A stretch of 64,000 bases of DNA, taken from Symbiodinium kawagutii. Lineage: Eukaryota; Sar; Dinophyceae; Suessiales; Symbiodiniaceae. Location: positions 208,434 through 272,433 of the forward strand of contig VSDK01028655.1 in assembly GCA_009767595.1 (NCBI GenBank). The letters are read 5' to 3'. The notes under the pieces were generated by a model. That model was not told where the DNA came from. It saw only the letters and a program-made list of their open reading frames with translations, and ran no database searches. Of this stretch, positions 40,683-50,086 are shown one piece after another; position 1 is the stretch's first letter, and each line of letters begins with the position of its first letter. The position numbers were made by a program, and so were the translations under genes.

Positions 40683-40823
40683 ATGCGAGTAGCACAAGGC
40701 TTGAAGAGGTTGAATTTGAATGTCTCGGCTGACCTTGCAGGACAGTGGTGGCTTGAACTTCGTCATGCCTTCCCAATCGACCCAGTGCCCCAGAACATTG
40801 CATTCCCGACATGTATTTGTTGA
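40683..40823 (+). pseudogene. Broken gene, first segment
   Basis: ATG frame reading MRVAQGLKRLNLNVSADLAG, then QWWLELRHAFPIDPVPQNIA. A second frame continues HVFVEGSLEKMLGPDLKFDD then VVYLNVIVV (to 40880), and a third continues from 40889. Three consecutive frames suggest a decayed gene. Confidence 0.4.
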
Positions 40824-40888
40824 AGGCTCTTTAGAAAAAATGCTTGGTCCGGATTTGAAGTTCGACGATGTGGTGTATCTCAACGTGA

Positions 40889-41080
40889 TCGTCGTCAGGC
40901 ATACTTGAAAAAAGTGCTGACCTCAAACAGAATTTCTTTCATATTGTGGGAAGATTTTTCAGAAGAGAAATGGCACATGTAAAGTCTGCGAAGGACGGCA
41001 AGTGGAGCAAGGAAGAACAGATGAGTGCATCTCTTCGTGACAATGATGAAGACACTCCTTATGGCTACATCGTGCCATAG
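40889..41080 (+). pseudogene. Broken gene, third segment
   Basis: 63 codons: GILEKSADLKQNFFHIVGRF, then FRREMAHVKSAKDGKWSKEE and QMSASLRDNDEDTPYGYIVP. It is polar, soluble-looking and protein-like, but with no start of its own except an internal ATG. Confidence 0.45.
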
Positions 41081-41402
41081 ATGCTGGCTTCTTGCTGAGA
41101 CAATTGGTGATCTGCATTCGGCCATGTCAATGTTGATTTTTGCTTGTTACAAACGCTTTGTTGAATCCCGGGGGTCAAGCAATCATTCAGGTTGGACTGC
41201 TATGGAAACCGCATTCCATAGAGGCTGGCTTGTTTTTGAGCAACGTGTGCAATGTGGCAGTGCTTCCCTTTCCGAATGGTGCATCTTGCAACAGTTTTGC
41301 TTCGTGAGGCTCTTCTTCCGACCCGACTGTGAGCGTTGGACAGTTTCATTAACAAATTGCAACTTTATTTTGCTCCTCGCATGTGTGTCTTCTCCAATAT
41401 AA
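41025..41402 (+). CDS. Candidate ORF, 125 aa
   Basis: It reads LAETIGDLHSAMSMLIFACY, then KRFVESRGSSNHSGWTAMET and RVQCGSASLSEWCILQQFCF. It overlaps the previous segment in another frame and may be its continuation after a further shift. Confidence 0.35.
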   Translation: MHLFVTMMKTLLMATSCHRCWLLAETIGDLHSAMSMLIFACYKRFVESRGSSNHSGWTAMETAFHRGWLVFEQRVQCGSASLSEWCILQQFCFVRLFFRPDCERWTVSLTNCNFILLLACVSSPI

Positions 41403-41810
41403 GATGCGCTTATAATCCGCATATATAATATGTTATGATATGTTTGTTGTGGCAAGCTTTGCGCTTTGGTTTTGCGATTGTGCGATTTTACGGATTCTAT
41501 TCCGAATTGACGGATGACGAATAAAGATACACTTTGGCGGCATACTAAACTGGGAAAAGATGAGTTGAAGAGGCAGCCACAAAGGATCGGTGAGCAGCTG
41601 GTAAAGCCACAGAGCTGGTCTCCCAGCTAATCCCGGAAGAAAGTGGGAGCCGGGCAGGAAATACCAGGAGTGGAAATCCACGAGCCAAATTGGTTGCCTG
41701 ATGTTTTTGCTGGAAATCATCGGATATCATGGTGACACTCCGCACCGAGAAATTGGGACACCAGCAGCCGAAAACAGGTGTCCAACAAGCGCGACACTCG
41801 CCCTGTTCAG

Positions 41811-42059
41811 ATGCTGAACAATATGTGGTTTCCGGATGTTGGTGGTGCCTATGGTGCCATGTTGCCTGCCATGGCCATGTTGCTCCGTTGTCTGCCACCC
41901 CGATCTCCTGGTTGGGTCACGTGTGCTGCCCAGCGTGCCGAGGAATTCCAAAGCCATGAACCTGGCCCTTGGTTCGTCGCAGCCTTGGGTCAGCAGGGAT
42001 CGTTTCTCCAGGGCTTGGTGGGTTTGTGGTCGGGTTTGAACGGCAACAACAGGGGTTAA
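41811..42059 (+). CDS. Candidate exon, 82 codons
   Basis: After ccctgttcag: MLNNMWFPDVGGAYGAMLPA, then MAMLLRCLPPRSPGWVTCAA and EEFQSHEPGPWFVAALGQQG. Good codon bias; overlapping frames are poorer. Unknown family. Confidence 0.5.
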   Translation: MLNNMWFPDVGGAYGAMLPAMAMLLRCLPPRSPGWVTCAAQRAEEFQSHEPGPWFVAALGQQGSFLQGLVGLWSGLNGNNRG

Positions 42060-42323
42060 AACCATGATTAACAGTGGTAATAGTAGCGAATAGCTAGCTT
42101 CTAGGGCACCAGCTTGGCTGGTGATGATAAGCAACACTTGTTATGAATAGATATGTCTTGGTTGATATCAATGAAGCTCAATCGCTTGCAAAACTTGTCA
42201 ATGTTCCTTCCTCAACCAAGCTTTTACTGTTCATGAAAACGTTTGGCAATTTTTGGACTCAACAAAAATTGACACATCTAAAAAACTCAATGAAACTCAG
42301 CCCCTGTTGATAGTTGTTCCCTA

Positions 42324-42446
42324 AATGGCTGTGGGTCAAAACCCCGTACCCCTGGTTCCACTATCATTAACCAGGCTGTTTTCCTTATTGGTTGGTCATT
42401 ATCCACTATTGTTGGTTGGTTAACTGCTTGACCCAACTCGCCAAAT
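42324..42446. mobile_element. Family-C TIR element
   Basis: Left aaatggctgtgggtcaa and right ttgacccaactcgccaaat are inverted. Interior ccactatcattaaccaggct and ttatccactattgttggttg match the family in reverse. Confidence 0.65.
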
Positions 42447-42461
42447 CGCAAGATTTCACCA

Positions 42462-42626
42462 ATGACAAACGGTGACTCCATGAGACGTCGCACGGGCCAC
42501 CGCGGCAGCGAGGTGGGTCATGGTCGGCGTCTGCTTGGGTTTGCCGTTGACTCCTTGGGCTTGCAGGTGCGGCCGCGGAAGGGAACCCGTGGTGGTTACC
42601 CATGGTTGGCAGGACACAACTGGTAG
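42462..42626 (+). CDS. Candidate exon, 54 codons, basic
   Basis: It reads MTNGDSMRRRTGHRGSEVGH, then GRRLLGFAVDSLGLQVRPRK. A 160-aa minus ORF (42406-42888) covers it and is also fairly protein-like, so strand is moderate. Confidence 0.4.
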   Translation: MTNGDSMRRRTGHRGSEVGHGRRLLGFAVDSLGLQVRPRKGTRGGYPWLAGHNW

Positions 42627-42873
42627 GTTGGCTGGAGAAGTTCAGCTGGAGAAGTTCACTATGCGCCAGTTGATCTTGTTGATCAACCACCTGAAAAGTG
42701 TTTATTTCGCATTTGTTCACTTCGCCAGTTGAACGGATCAGTTTTCCGTGCTTGGGAAGGTTGGTAGTTGTTGATCGCTCTAATGGGAAACTACCAACAC
42801 ATCTTTGGGGAATGCTGAAATGACTATCGCCCACGGACAAAAGCAGTTTGCGCTTACATGAACGTTGCTGTAT

Positions 42874-42983
42874 TCTTGGTGGTTTCAAACATTTTTTATT
42901 TTCCCTAGTACTTCTAATGAATTATTAACATATGGTTGGTTGACAAGCTTATTTTCTATAGCGGTGGTTCAACCACTAACCAG
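42874..42983. mobile_element. Family-A TIR element
   Basis: Left cttggtggtttcaaacattt and right gtggttcaaccactaaccag. The core ttattttccctagtacttct is the family signature. Confidence 0.6.
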
Positions 42984-43016
42984 TTGTCTTTTTCGGCGAA
43001 GAAACACAGAGGACAG

Positions 43017-43126
43017 ATATGGCGGGGTTNNNNNNNNNNGGAACCCCAAAACTACATGGTTTACTTACTATAAATGGGCAATAAACTCGATGATTTGAAG
43101 GTACCTATTTTGAGAAACACCCATAT
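43017..43126. mobile_element. Family-B TIR element containing an assembly gap
   Basis: The left tip is cut by ten N at 43030-43039; the right tip ggtacctattttgagaaaca is intact. Core ttacttactataaatgggc. Confidence 0.55.
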
Positions 43127-43129
43127 TGA

Positions 43130-43516
43130 AGCTGCTGAGAACCTGGATCCTGTTAGCTGAAGGGGCGGTACATGACTACTGAGAAAATTCTCAACCACTA
43201 TTCACTGTTAGCCATGGTTAATCATGACGATAGTGGTTAGTATATAGTGGTTCCCGACATATGTTTCTCCCAACCATTTGCCCACACTATTCAATCACTT
43301 ACCATACAGGATATGAACAATAAGGTAGTAGCAACATTTGTTCAAATACAGGCCCGCCATTTACATAATAATACCCAATAATAATCACACTTTTGATTAA
43401 TCAAGTAGATCTTCAATCATTGATTATGATCATTATTTTGAATCCTTCCCATTGACTATAAATGGCTAATATGGGATGATCAACCCATGTAAAACTAATG
43501 ATCTAAATCTTCAACC
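43130..43516. other. Exon-free stretch
   Basis: AACCACTATTCACTG and AATAATCACAC text; nothing recognised. Confidence 0.35.
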
Positions 43517-43560
43517 ATGAACACCCACAGTTTCTTCAACTGGATCTGGTTGCAGAGTTT

Positions 43561-44157
43561 TCACTTCAGGACCTTTGGCGAGTTCAACGTGGTTGCGGTC
43601 TGCACCTTTCTTGACGTCTTGGTTGAGACCTCAGCGGCCTTGAGTGGGGACCGTTGTCTGCGGCCTGTGGCTGTTGTGATAGCCTTGGCCGTTGATCCTC
43701 GCCGGCCATGTGAGGATCTATTGGCCACGATTTTTGTTCGAAAAGTTCCGTGATGACCATGGTTTACACTGGCATTTTTAAGTTGTAAAAACATTGCTAT
43801 TCGTTGTATGATGGTTTTTGTGCGCATGAACTTCCGCATCATCAAGTCGGACTCAATCACGGCCCTTAGTGCAGCTGCATGTGGAAACAAACAGTTGATA
43901 ATCTTTGTTAAGAAGCGATCAACACCTACAGCCATTCCAAACCTTCCAGCATCGAGGCAATGTTGCTAATGACAATCCCTGGAATAACGCTGCACCAAAT
44001 CTATGCCGTCCTGCACTTGGTGACGTGAGATGTCGCTGATTTGTTGCAACGTGATTTGCATTATTTGTTGAAGCAGTTCCGTGATGCTTGTCTTGAAATT
44101 GCTGAGCCGTTCAACTCTGGCGATCCTTTCGTTAGTTCGCCGCGGTTGAGGTTCGCT
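43561..44157 (-). pseudogene. Minus-strand coding region split by one TAG
   Basis: First half (44157-43969): RTNERIARVERLSNFKTSIT, then ELLQQIMQITLQQISDISRH and QVQDGIDLVQRYSRDCH. TAG at 43968-43966. Same frame afterwards: QHCLDAGRFGMAVGVDRFLT, then KIINCLFPHAAALRAVIESD and LMMRKFMRTKTIIQRIAMFL, and a basic tail. The helix-rich character is uniform on both sides, so the stop looks like a lesion, or the ATG at 43935 starts a separate product. Family unknown. Confidence 0.5.
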
Positions 44158-44215
44158 TTATGGTTGGCTTCTTCGAAGCACCATTTCTTCCATACTTGCA
44201 GGCTAGTGCCATGAC

Positions 44216-44417
44216 ATGATGCCACATGATGCCACAAGTGAAACGCTGATTCACCTGGTGCTCAGTGTTGAACCCGCTGCCAAGAGTGGCTGGCCCGTCA
44301 TGGAAGCCACAACTGGAATGTCCAAGCCTTGTGGAGAAACGAGTCTGGAGAGATCTGTTTTTGGATTTGGTTTTGCTAATACTTCAACTGAGTCAATTTA
44401 TGAACTGGTTATAACTG
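44216..44417 (+). CDS. Candidate exon ending at a family-A tip
   Basis: It reads MMPHDATSETLIHLVLSVEP, then AAKSGWPVMEATTGMSKPCG and ends ELVIT before CTG|GTTGGT. Convergent with the minus-strand region next to it. Confidence 0.4.
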
Positions 44418-44501
44418 GTTGGTGGTTTCAAATCTGTTTTATCTTCCCTAGCAATTATTGACAAATGGTTGGTTGATACGGGTGGTTCAACCACCGACCA
44501 G
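44415..44501. mobile_element. Family-A TIR element with 4-bp target duplication ATAA
   Basis: ctggttggtggtttcaaa to ggttcaaccaccgaccag, 87 bp, flanked by ATAA at 44411-44414 and 44502-44505. Core ttatcttccctagcaattat. Confidence 0.8.
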
Positions 44502-44761
44502 ATAAGTGCTTAATGCTACATGTGAGCTGTAAATACTAAAAGTTACTTCTTCATGGCGGCTCAACTGAGGTTTGGAATGCTATTCTTCACGCCATGGTGC
44601 CATTGGGAGAGAACGTGGGCTTTATCTTGGCTCAGGACAGGGGGGGAACACTGGGGAAACCTCGCAGTTGCTGTGTTACTCCAATCTGACACATCCTGAG
44701 CTGCGCAGCTGCACATCCCAAAAAAGCACCTGAGCTTTTCAATGGCAACTGCCCTGCCTGG

Positions 44762-44947
44762 ATGAAGAGAGCGCATCACACGGCACCCGTCATGCCCTTG
44801 GCCCCAGCCGTGGGTAGCTACGTAGCCGAGGAGTTGGTGAATGCCGGTTACTCCTGGCGTTGGGCCTTCGTCGGGCAAGCCATCGCCTTCGGGGGGGCTG
44901 CCCTGCTATGCTTGGCCTATGGCGGTCGCAGTGCTGCTGCCATGTGA
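44762..44947 (+). CDS. Probable MFS transporter fragment
   Basis: It reads APAVGSYVAEELVNAGYSWR, then WAFVGQAIAFGGAALLCLAY. The PxxGSxVxxxLxxxGYSWRWAF arrangement is the hallmark of the segment between transmembrane helices 5 and 6 of major-facilitator proteins. The exon likely starts near the gccccag acceptor at 44807. Transport substrate cannot be inferred. Confidence 0.5.
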   Translation: MKRAHHTAPVMPLAPAVGSYVAEELVNAGYSWRWAFVGQAIAFGGAALLCLAYGGRSAAAM

Positions 44948-45099
44948 ACGCGAGGGCGGTGGTGGTGCTCCATGGGGAAATCCACGGTAAGGGATGGTAG
45001 GAGGTGGCCATGCTCAGGGTGGAGAAAGTCATGGATGATCAATGACCATATGCATGTCTTGGTTGCAAGTGCTTGGTTTCACTGAATTTCCCATAACTT

Positions 45100-45330
45100 G
45101 TGGATGGTGACATACCACACCTGCCTACCAGGATCCTCAAGTTCAGCCCACGGCGATGCATACCGTTGCCAGGATACTTGGACTTCGCAGACGAGCAGTC
45201 TGTGAAAGCTACAGAGGGCCAGAGTCCTGGCAAAGTCAGTCCGCAGGTTTATGGTCAGATTCCTGAGCATCGTAGAGACCTAGAGGTCTATTGTTGCAGA
45301 CAAGGAGCATTTGTCGATCACTATTCATAG
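45100..45330 (+). CDS. Candidate exon, 76 codons
   Basis: It reads RILKFSPRRCIPLPGYLDFA, then DEQSVKATEGQSPGKVSPQV and HRRDLEVYCCRQGAFVDHYS. Soluble, mixed charge. Confidence 0.4.
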   Translation: MDGDIPHLPTRILKFSPRRCIPLPGYLDFADEQSVKATEGQSPGKVSPQVYGQIPEHRRDLEVYCCRQGAFVDHYS

Positions 45331-45514
45331 TTGTTCATCTGATTCACTGCTGCGCCTTGCGTTCTTTCGTGCACGGCGAACGATAATGTGGAGAGCTTAG
45401 GTGAAGAGAAGGTGGTGAGTCGGCTGCCCAGATAGGTAAAGCTGAACAGTGCTCGTAGCAGCTATTTCTTCTCTTACTTCTGCTTCCACTGCTCTTTCTA
45501 CGTTTGCTACCACT

Positions 45515-45640
45515 ACAACAATTACCACTACTACCACTACCGCTACTACCACTACTACCACTACTTCCACTTCCACTTCCACTTCTACTTCCACTTCCAC
45601 TTCTACTTCTGCTTCTGCTTCTACTTCTTCTTCTACTAGT
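45515..45640. repeat. (CCACTA/CCACTT)n hexamer repeat
   Basis: Tandem triplet/hexamer units. Six frames stay open giving Thr-Ser, Leu or Arg-Ser/Gly-Ser strings; the 129-aa minus ORF (45344-45733) depends on it. Confidence 0.85.
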
Positions 45641-46247
45641 GACCGGTGCGACTCCTGCTGCAACAACTTGGTGTGGACTTAGCCTTGATGAACAATGCCA
45701 TGTCAGAAAAATCTGCTGAATCAGCTGAGCCATGGCGGCAATGATGCCATGCGACCACCATGCGATAGTTGAGCCATGTCATGATGGGTTTAGCCATGGC
45801 TGGTGGTGACTGCCCAATTTTTGTACAGAAAGGGTGCTATCAGTTGGATTGCCATGATTGGCAACGGGAGATCCAACATGGTAAATCACCCCCGCAATTT
45901 GGCAATCGATGGTGGTTTCTCGGAACAAACATGAGTGATTCAACAAACATAAGCGATTCAACAAACATGGGGGGATTCATTCTGGATCTCCGCTGTTGAT
46001 ATCCTGGTTCTGATTGAGATCTCCGCTTCTGGCTGCTGCTCTGAATGCAAACCTGTCATACCTTTCACCGGAGTGCGGTCGCTACGAACAGCATGAGCAA
46101 CCAATCTACAAAATCGGTGGAAACAGGAAGCTGCCACTCGTGAGTAGGCATCTTAGATCAGCTTCTTGAAGCATTTTTGAGGGTCGCGAACTATAATAAT
46201 GGGAAATAGTGGCCATGATTATATAGCATGATCGATGGCCACTAAGC

Positions 46248-46560
46248 ATGATCAAGCACCAGCTGACAACCAGAAAGAACCGTCCAACTCTGGAGGATAG
46301 GGAAATGTGTTGCACTGAGGTGAAGTGGAATACCCCAGTACAGAGAAATGGGGTGTGTCGGTTCCTCAGTTCCCCATGGACTGTTCACCTTGGTTGGGAT
46401 GTGGGACTTGAAGCATGGCTGGTTGCTTTCGTTATCAGCTTCTTGTGAAGCGCCACGATGACAAGTTTCAGAGGAACGATAGGAACGATCCGCAAGAGAG
46501 CAGAAGCAGTTATGCGAAATGTCACTCAAACGGATGGTTATATGTATGTATCTATTTATC
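46248..46560 (+). CDS. Coding-like region, two frames
   Basis: First frame: LEDREMCCTEVKWNTPVQRN; second (from 46415): AGCFRYQLLVKRHDDKFQRN then DRNDPQESRSSYAKCHSNGW. Downstream the sequence becomes TATGTATCTATTTATC text. Confidence 0.3.
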
Positions 46561-46733
46561 TACATCTCTATTCATTGTTTATATGTTTAATTATGCTATT
46601 TTGTATTTTCTTAATATCATTCGTAAGGGTGGTCGTATATCATTCATAAGGGTGCTTGTGGTCACAAGCCATTGAGTAGCAGCGATGATTCTCGACGGCC
46701 TTTAGCAGCAATGAATCACTACCCCGCGTTCTA

Positions 46734-47233
46734 AACCATGATTTGCTATCAACCTTGATCAACCATCAATGGTTAATGAATATTGATTGATAAACCATGA
46801 TTTGCTATCAATTCAGATTGATTAACCATGATTTCCTATCAAACATTGCTATCATGTAGATTAGTATATGACATTATTGACCAATATGAACAGCAACTAT
46901 TAATGACCATGATTTGCTATCAATATTGACTCACTATGTCCATTCATTCTAAACAGCATCGACCAATATGAATCACAACTCCTGATCAATCCTTGTCGTT
47001 ATCAAACCTTATCAACCAGAATTTAAACATCAACCAGTACTGCCCACAGCAAGCAACTAGTACTATTTAAACATCAATCAGCCATCAAAAACTCATTGAT
47101 TGACCATTTGTTAAGAATTGATTAACCATCCGCAAACCATTAACTTACCATTCCTCAACCATTTGTCGGCCCTTCAACAACCATTACTCACTATTACCCA
47201 GAATTCTTTCACCATTAGTGAACCAGAAACTAA

Positions 47234-47268
<35 letters not shown>

Positions 47269-47360
47269 CCATTAGCAATCAATCAACCATTAGCAATCAA
47301 TCAATCAACCAATCAATCAATCAACCAATCAATCAATCAACCAATCACTAGTCACCATGA
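46734..47360. repeat. AACCATGATTTGCTATCAA repeats, then (AATC)n
   Basis: The phrase accatgatttgctatcaa occurs at about 46735, 46793 and 46908, with a near copy at 46825. From 47236 to 47345 the text is AATC/AACC tandem repeat. No gene before 47390. Confidence 0.65.
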
Positions 47361-47429
47361 ACTAACCACTAGTTCACCACTTAACCAGGCTACTTCCCCA
47401 CTACTTGACCATTCCCAGGCCCTTAACTT

Positions 47430-47622
47430 CACGGCAGCCCAGCCGTGCACCCAGGTACTGGGCGACGAATGCGTCGCTCGCTGCACAGCTCGGGTTTCTA
47501 TGTGGGTCCGGGGCCTGGGCGCTGCCAAGCTGGTGGTGGTGGCTGGTTGTGGGTTGGAGGTCCCTGGGATTTGGTTCGCAAGTTTTGAGCCAGCAGATGG
47601 ACGGCCTAACCAGGTGAAATTT
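47430..47622 (+). CDS. Candidate exon
   Basis: It reads FTAAQPCTQVLGDECVARCT, then ARVSMWVRGLGAAKLVVVAG and GLEVPGIWFASFEPADGRPN. A second plus frame (47405-47617) is tryptophan-rich and less likely. Strong GC3. Confidence 0.45.
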
Positions 47623-47705
47623 GGGCTAACCAGCTGAAATGGGGGTTTCTAACTAGGATTTTGTCAGGGTTTTGCTGCTGGCGGGGTTCTAACCAGCTAA
47701 AAGGA

Positions 47706-47818
47706 GGGGTTTCTGAAGCCATTGGGAACCCCAAAAATGGATAGGAAATGGGTGATTGATTGCTCAAAACGACTGGCATTGGATGATTTGGGGCATCCCC
47801 GATTTTGAGAAACGGCCA
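47706..47818. mobile_element. Family-B TIR element
   Basis: Left gggtttctgaagccattggg, right ccccgattttgagaaacggc. Core ggatgatttggggcatcccc. Confidence 0.55.
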
Positions 47819-47906
47819 AATGTGTGTAGTTGGTGTTCAGAGGTGGTGAGTTCTGTGCTCGGCTGTGTTGTATCGATGTTGTGTAATTTCACTTGGTAAT
47901 TTGTCG

Positions 47907-48017
47907 ATATGGGGTTTTGCCAAAATAGGGTAACCACTGACCCACCAGAAAATGATCATTTTACTATAGGAAACCATTGATTTTTTTGGGTGCCGTTATC
48001 TTGGCACATACCCAGAT
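47907..48017. mobile_element. Family-B TIR element, diverged
   Basis: Left gatatggggttttgccaaaa, right cttggcacatacccagatg. Only 90 bp from the previous copy. Confidence 0.4.
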
Positions 48018-48273
48018 GTTCACGTGATGAGTTGTACAAACTGTTGTTCCAGATGTGGCAAGTTGTGGGATTGGTGATGACGTCAGTTACACCTCTTGCT
48101 AGTAGTGATTGAGGTTATACATCTTGTTCAACAGATAGTACATTGCTGTTTGCTGGTCATTGGTTGTAGCAGATGGTATGCCAATGAAGAAGATGCATAG
48201 TGCATCTACAAACCCAAACAACTATCCAAGTGTTTGATGGTTGATCCAATTGACATCAACTTCACCAATGAAT

Positions 48274-48393
48274 AGATGGTGATTTCTTATTAATTATAAT
48301 GGGAGTACCTCCCAAATTATCCAATAGCAGGCATTTATAGTAATAAACTTTTCATTTTTGGGGTTCCCAATGGCTTGGGAAACCACCAAATGT
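48274..48393. mobile_element. Family-B TIR element, inverted
   Basis: Left agatggtgatttcttattaa, right ttgggaaaccaccaaatgt. Core aattatccaatagcaggcat. Confidence 0.45.
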
Positions 48394-48623
48394 CAGTCCT
48401 CTAAAAAACTGTTGGTTGCTGGTTGATCGGTCTGGTTGTTTCGCTTGCCTCGCAGACATGATCCATTCTGGGTGTTTGGGGGGGCACCAACATTCACGGA
48501 TACACTCAGCAAAGAATTGCTTAGTTAGACTGGATGTGACCCACCAAGCGGGTAATGAGACGACAAAATCTACATGAGTTCATTCAAACATGAGCTGCTT
48601 GTGAGTTGTGTCAATTTATTTGA

Positions 48624-48890
48624 TCGATTGTTGGAAGCACGACGCCAGAATCCCATGGACCCAACAGGTGCAAGTACGTGATCCGAGACTATGCTTTGCC
48701 ATGGCCTCAGCTGGAAGCGTCCATCACCAGCAAGATGAATTGCCAAGACTCATCAAGTGAGGGTAGGAGAGAGAGGTGGAGGCCCTGGCACTGCTTGAAG
48801 GGTTGGATGTGGAAATTGTTGGAACAAGGCAATGCAAGGCATCATTTTTTGCCATCTATTAACCGCTCACCATTGTTTGCCATTCTCTAG
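48624..48890 (+). CDS. Candidate exon, 88 codons
   Basis: It reads TTPESHGPNRCKYVIRDYAL, then PWPQLEASITSKMNCQDSSS and EGRRERWRPWHCLKGWMWKL. The tail past 48850 may be intron read-through. Confidence 0.45.
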   Translation, partial: SIVGSTTPESHGPNRCKYVIRDYALPWPQLEASITSKMNCQDSSSEGRRERWRPWHCLKGWMWKLLEQGNARHHFLPSINRSPLFAIL

Positions 48891-48902
48891 CATTTAAGCA
48901 CC

Positions 48903-49169
48903 ATGAAGCCTGTAATTGAACCATCAACCAGCATCAACCATGGTGAATCAACCTTCCCTTGTTGTGTTTTTGATGGAATGTGTTGGATTTTCGTTCCCAG
49001 AATTTCGGTGGGCTGCCCAGATGCTTTATGTCAATCCTCAACGTTGAATTGGTTGCGTTCGGTCATACTGCATGTGTCCACGGAAGAATTCCATGGAAAA
49101 ATTCATCCATATCATTATCTGGCTGGTTGTTCGATTCACATTTTGATTATTTTCCCAAATGTAATGTAA
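48903..49169 (+). CDS. Possible ORF, 88 aa
   Basis: It reads FDGMCWIFVPRISVGCPDAL then CQSSTLNWLRSVILHVSTEE. An overlapping frame (48980-49183) is also open. Weak support. Confidence 0.25.
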   Translation: MKPVIEPSTSINHGESTFPCCVFDGMCWIFVPRISVGCPDALCQSSTLNWLRSVILHVSTEEFHGKIHPYHYLAGCSIHILIIFPNVM

Positions 49170-49261
49170 ACATTGATTGCTGATTCTTACTGGTTCATGA
49201 TGATTATCAACTAATGGTTCACTGAGTTCCATTTTGATTAGTAGCAGCTATGGTTGGTTGA

Positions 49262-49468
49262 CAAACGCGCAATATGGCTTTCATGACACAGTGGCTGTTG
49301 GCACCACCAGCCATGGGTACTGCCAGGTCAAGAGGCTTCGGATTGCATGTGATTCTGGCCACCTTCTCTGCTCCTTGGCGTGCGGACGATCGCTTGGCCA
49401 ACGATCCATGTTCGCCAACAAAGTCCTTCCAACCACTTAGAACACTTAGACAGATCATACTTACTTAA
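49262..49468 (+). CDS. Candidate exon, paralogous to 31799-31890
   Basis: It reads MAFMTQWLLAPPAMGTARSR, then ADDRLANDPCSPTKSFQPLR. A second frame (49234-49440) reads KRLRIACDSGHLLCSLACGR. DNA similarity to 31803-31850 supports an exon shared between loci. Confidence 0.35.
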   Translation, partial: QTRNMAFMTQWLLAPPAMGTARSRGFGLHVILATFSAPWRADDRLANDPCSPTKSFQPLRTLRQIILT

Positions 49469-49589
49469 ACCTAGTAGTGACCATAGTTATCTGAACTAGG
49501 TCAAAACTATAATCATCCAATTACCATGGTACCAGATAATGCTTATATAACTTATATATAGTTAAAGCATAGTCAGCCGGTTAATGGTT

Positions 49590-49799
49590 ATCCACAATGT
49601 CAACCACTGTCATTTGACGAGTTGGTTCATTCATGGGAAACAGCTCCCACAGCCTGTGAGAGGTAGAGCTAAGCTCGGGAAGCACATAGAAGTTTCTAAG
49701 CACCTGGGAACCCAGTGATGTTACCATCTTGGATCGTGGCGCGTATCGGGCATAAGTAGCACAAGCGGACGCTATGGCGAGCCGAGTCATTAGCATCAT
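49590..49799 (-). CDS. Candidate minus-strand exon
   Basis: It reads TRLAIASACATYARYAPRSK, then MVTSLGSQVLRNFYVLPELS and STSHRLWELFPMNEPTRQMT. The plus strand has a shorter rival (HGKQLPQPVRGRAKLGKHIE). Minus preferred for length and regularity. Confidence 0.4.
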
Positions 49800-49945
49800 G
49801 AAACAATAGTCATCAAACTACAACTAAAAACTTATGAATCATCAACCCTATTGGTTAGAAACTACGATGAATATTCATGATTTAACTACCATGATACAAA
49901 ACTTATTAACCACCTACTAATAAGGTTAATCTAATCAACTTCATG

Positions 49946-50086
49946 ATGAACTACCATGAGCAGCATCATGGACACTATCCAGCACCAAGATATGCTTCAC
50001 ATCCAAACAGAGTTGGAGGGGCCCATGACTTCGCCGCCAAGAGTATCGAAAATCTTCGCCGCACCAAGCAAGACCCAACAAGATGA
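49946..50086 (+). CDS. Small ORF, 46 aa, His-rich start
   Basis: It reads MNYHEQHHGHYPAPRYASHP, then NRVGGAHDFAAKSIENLRRT. A second frame (MTSPPRVSKIFAAPSKTQQD) is also plausible. Likely an internal exon. Confidence 0.4.
   Translation: MNYHEQHHGHYPAPRYASHPNRVGGAHDFAAKSIENLRRTKQDPTR

Noticed and set aside
43030-43039. Low-complexity insertion
   Set aside because: It is a run of ten N, an assembly gap inside a family-B element.
45344-45733. Minus SR-rich ORF resembling an SR splicing factor
   Set aside because: The Arg-Ser/Gly-Ser string comes from a hexamer microsatellite and other frames are equally open.
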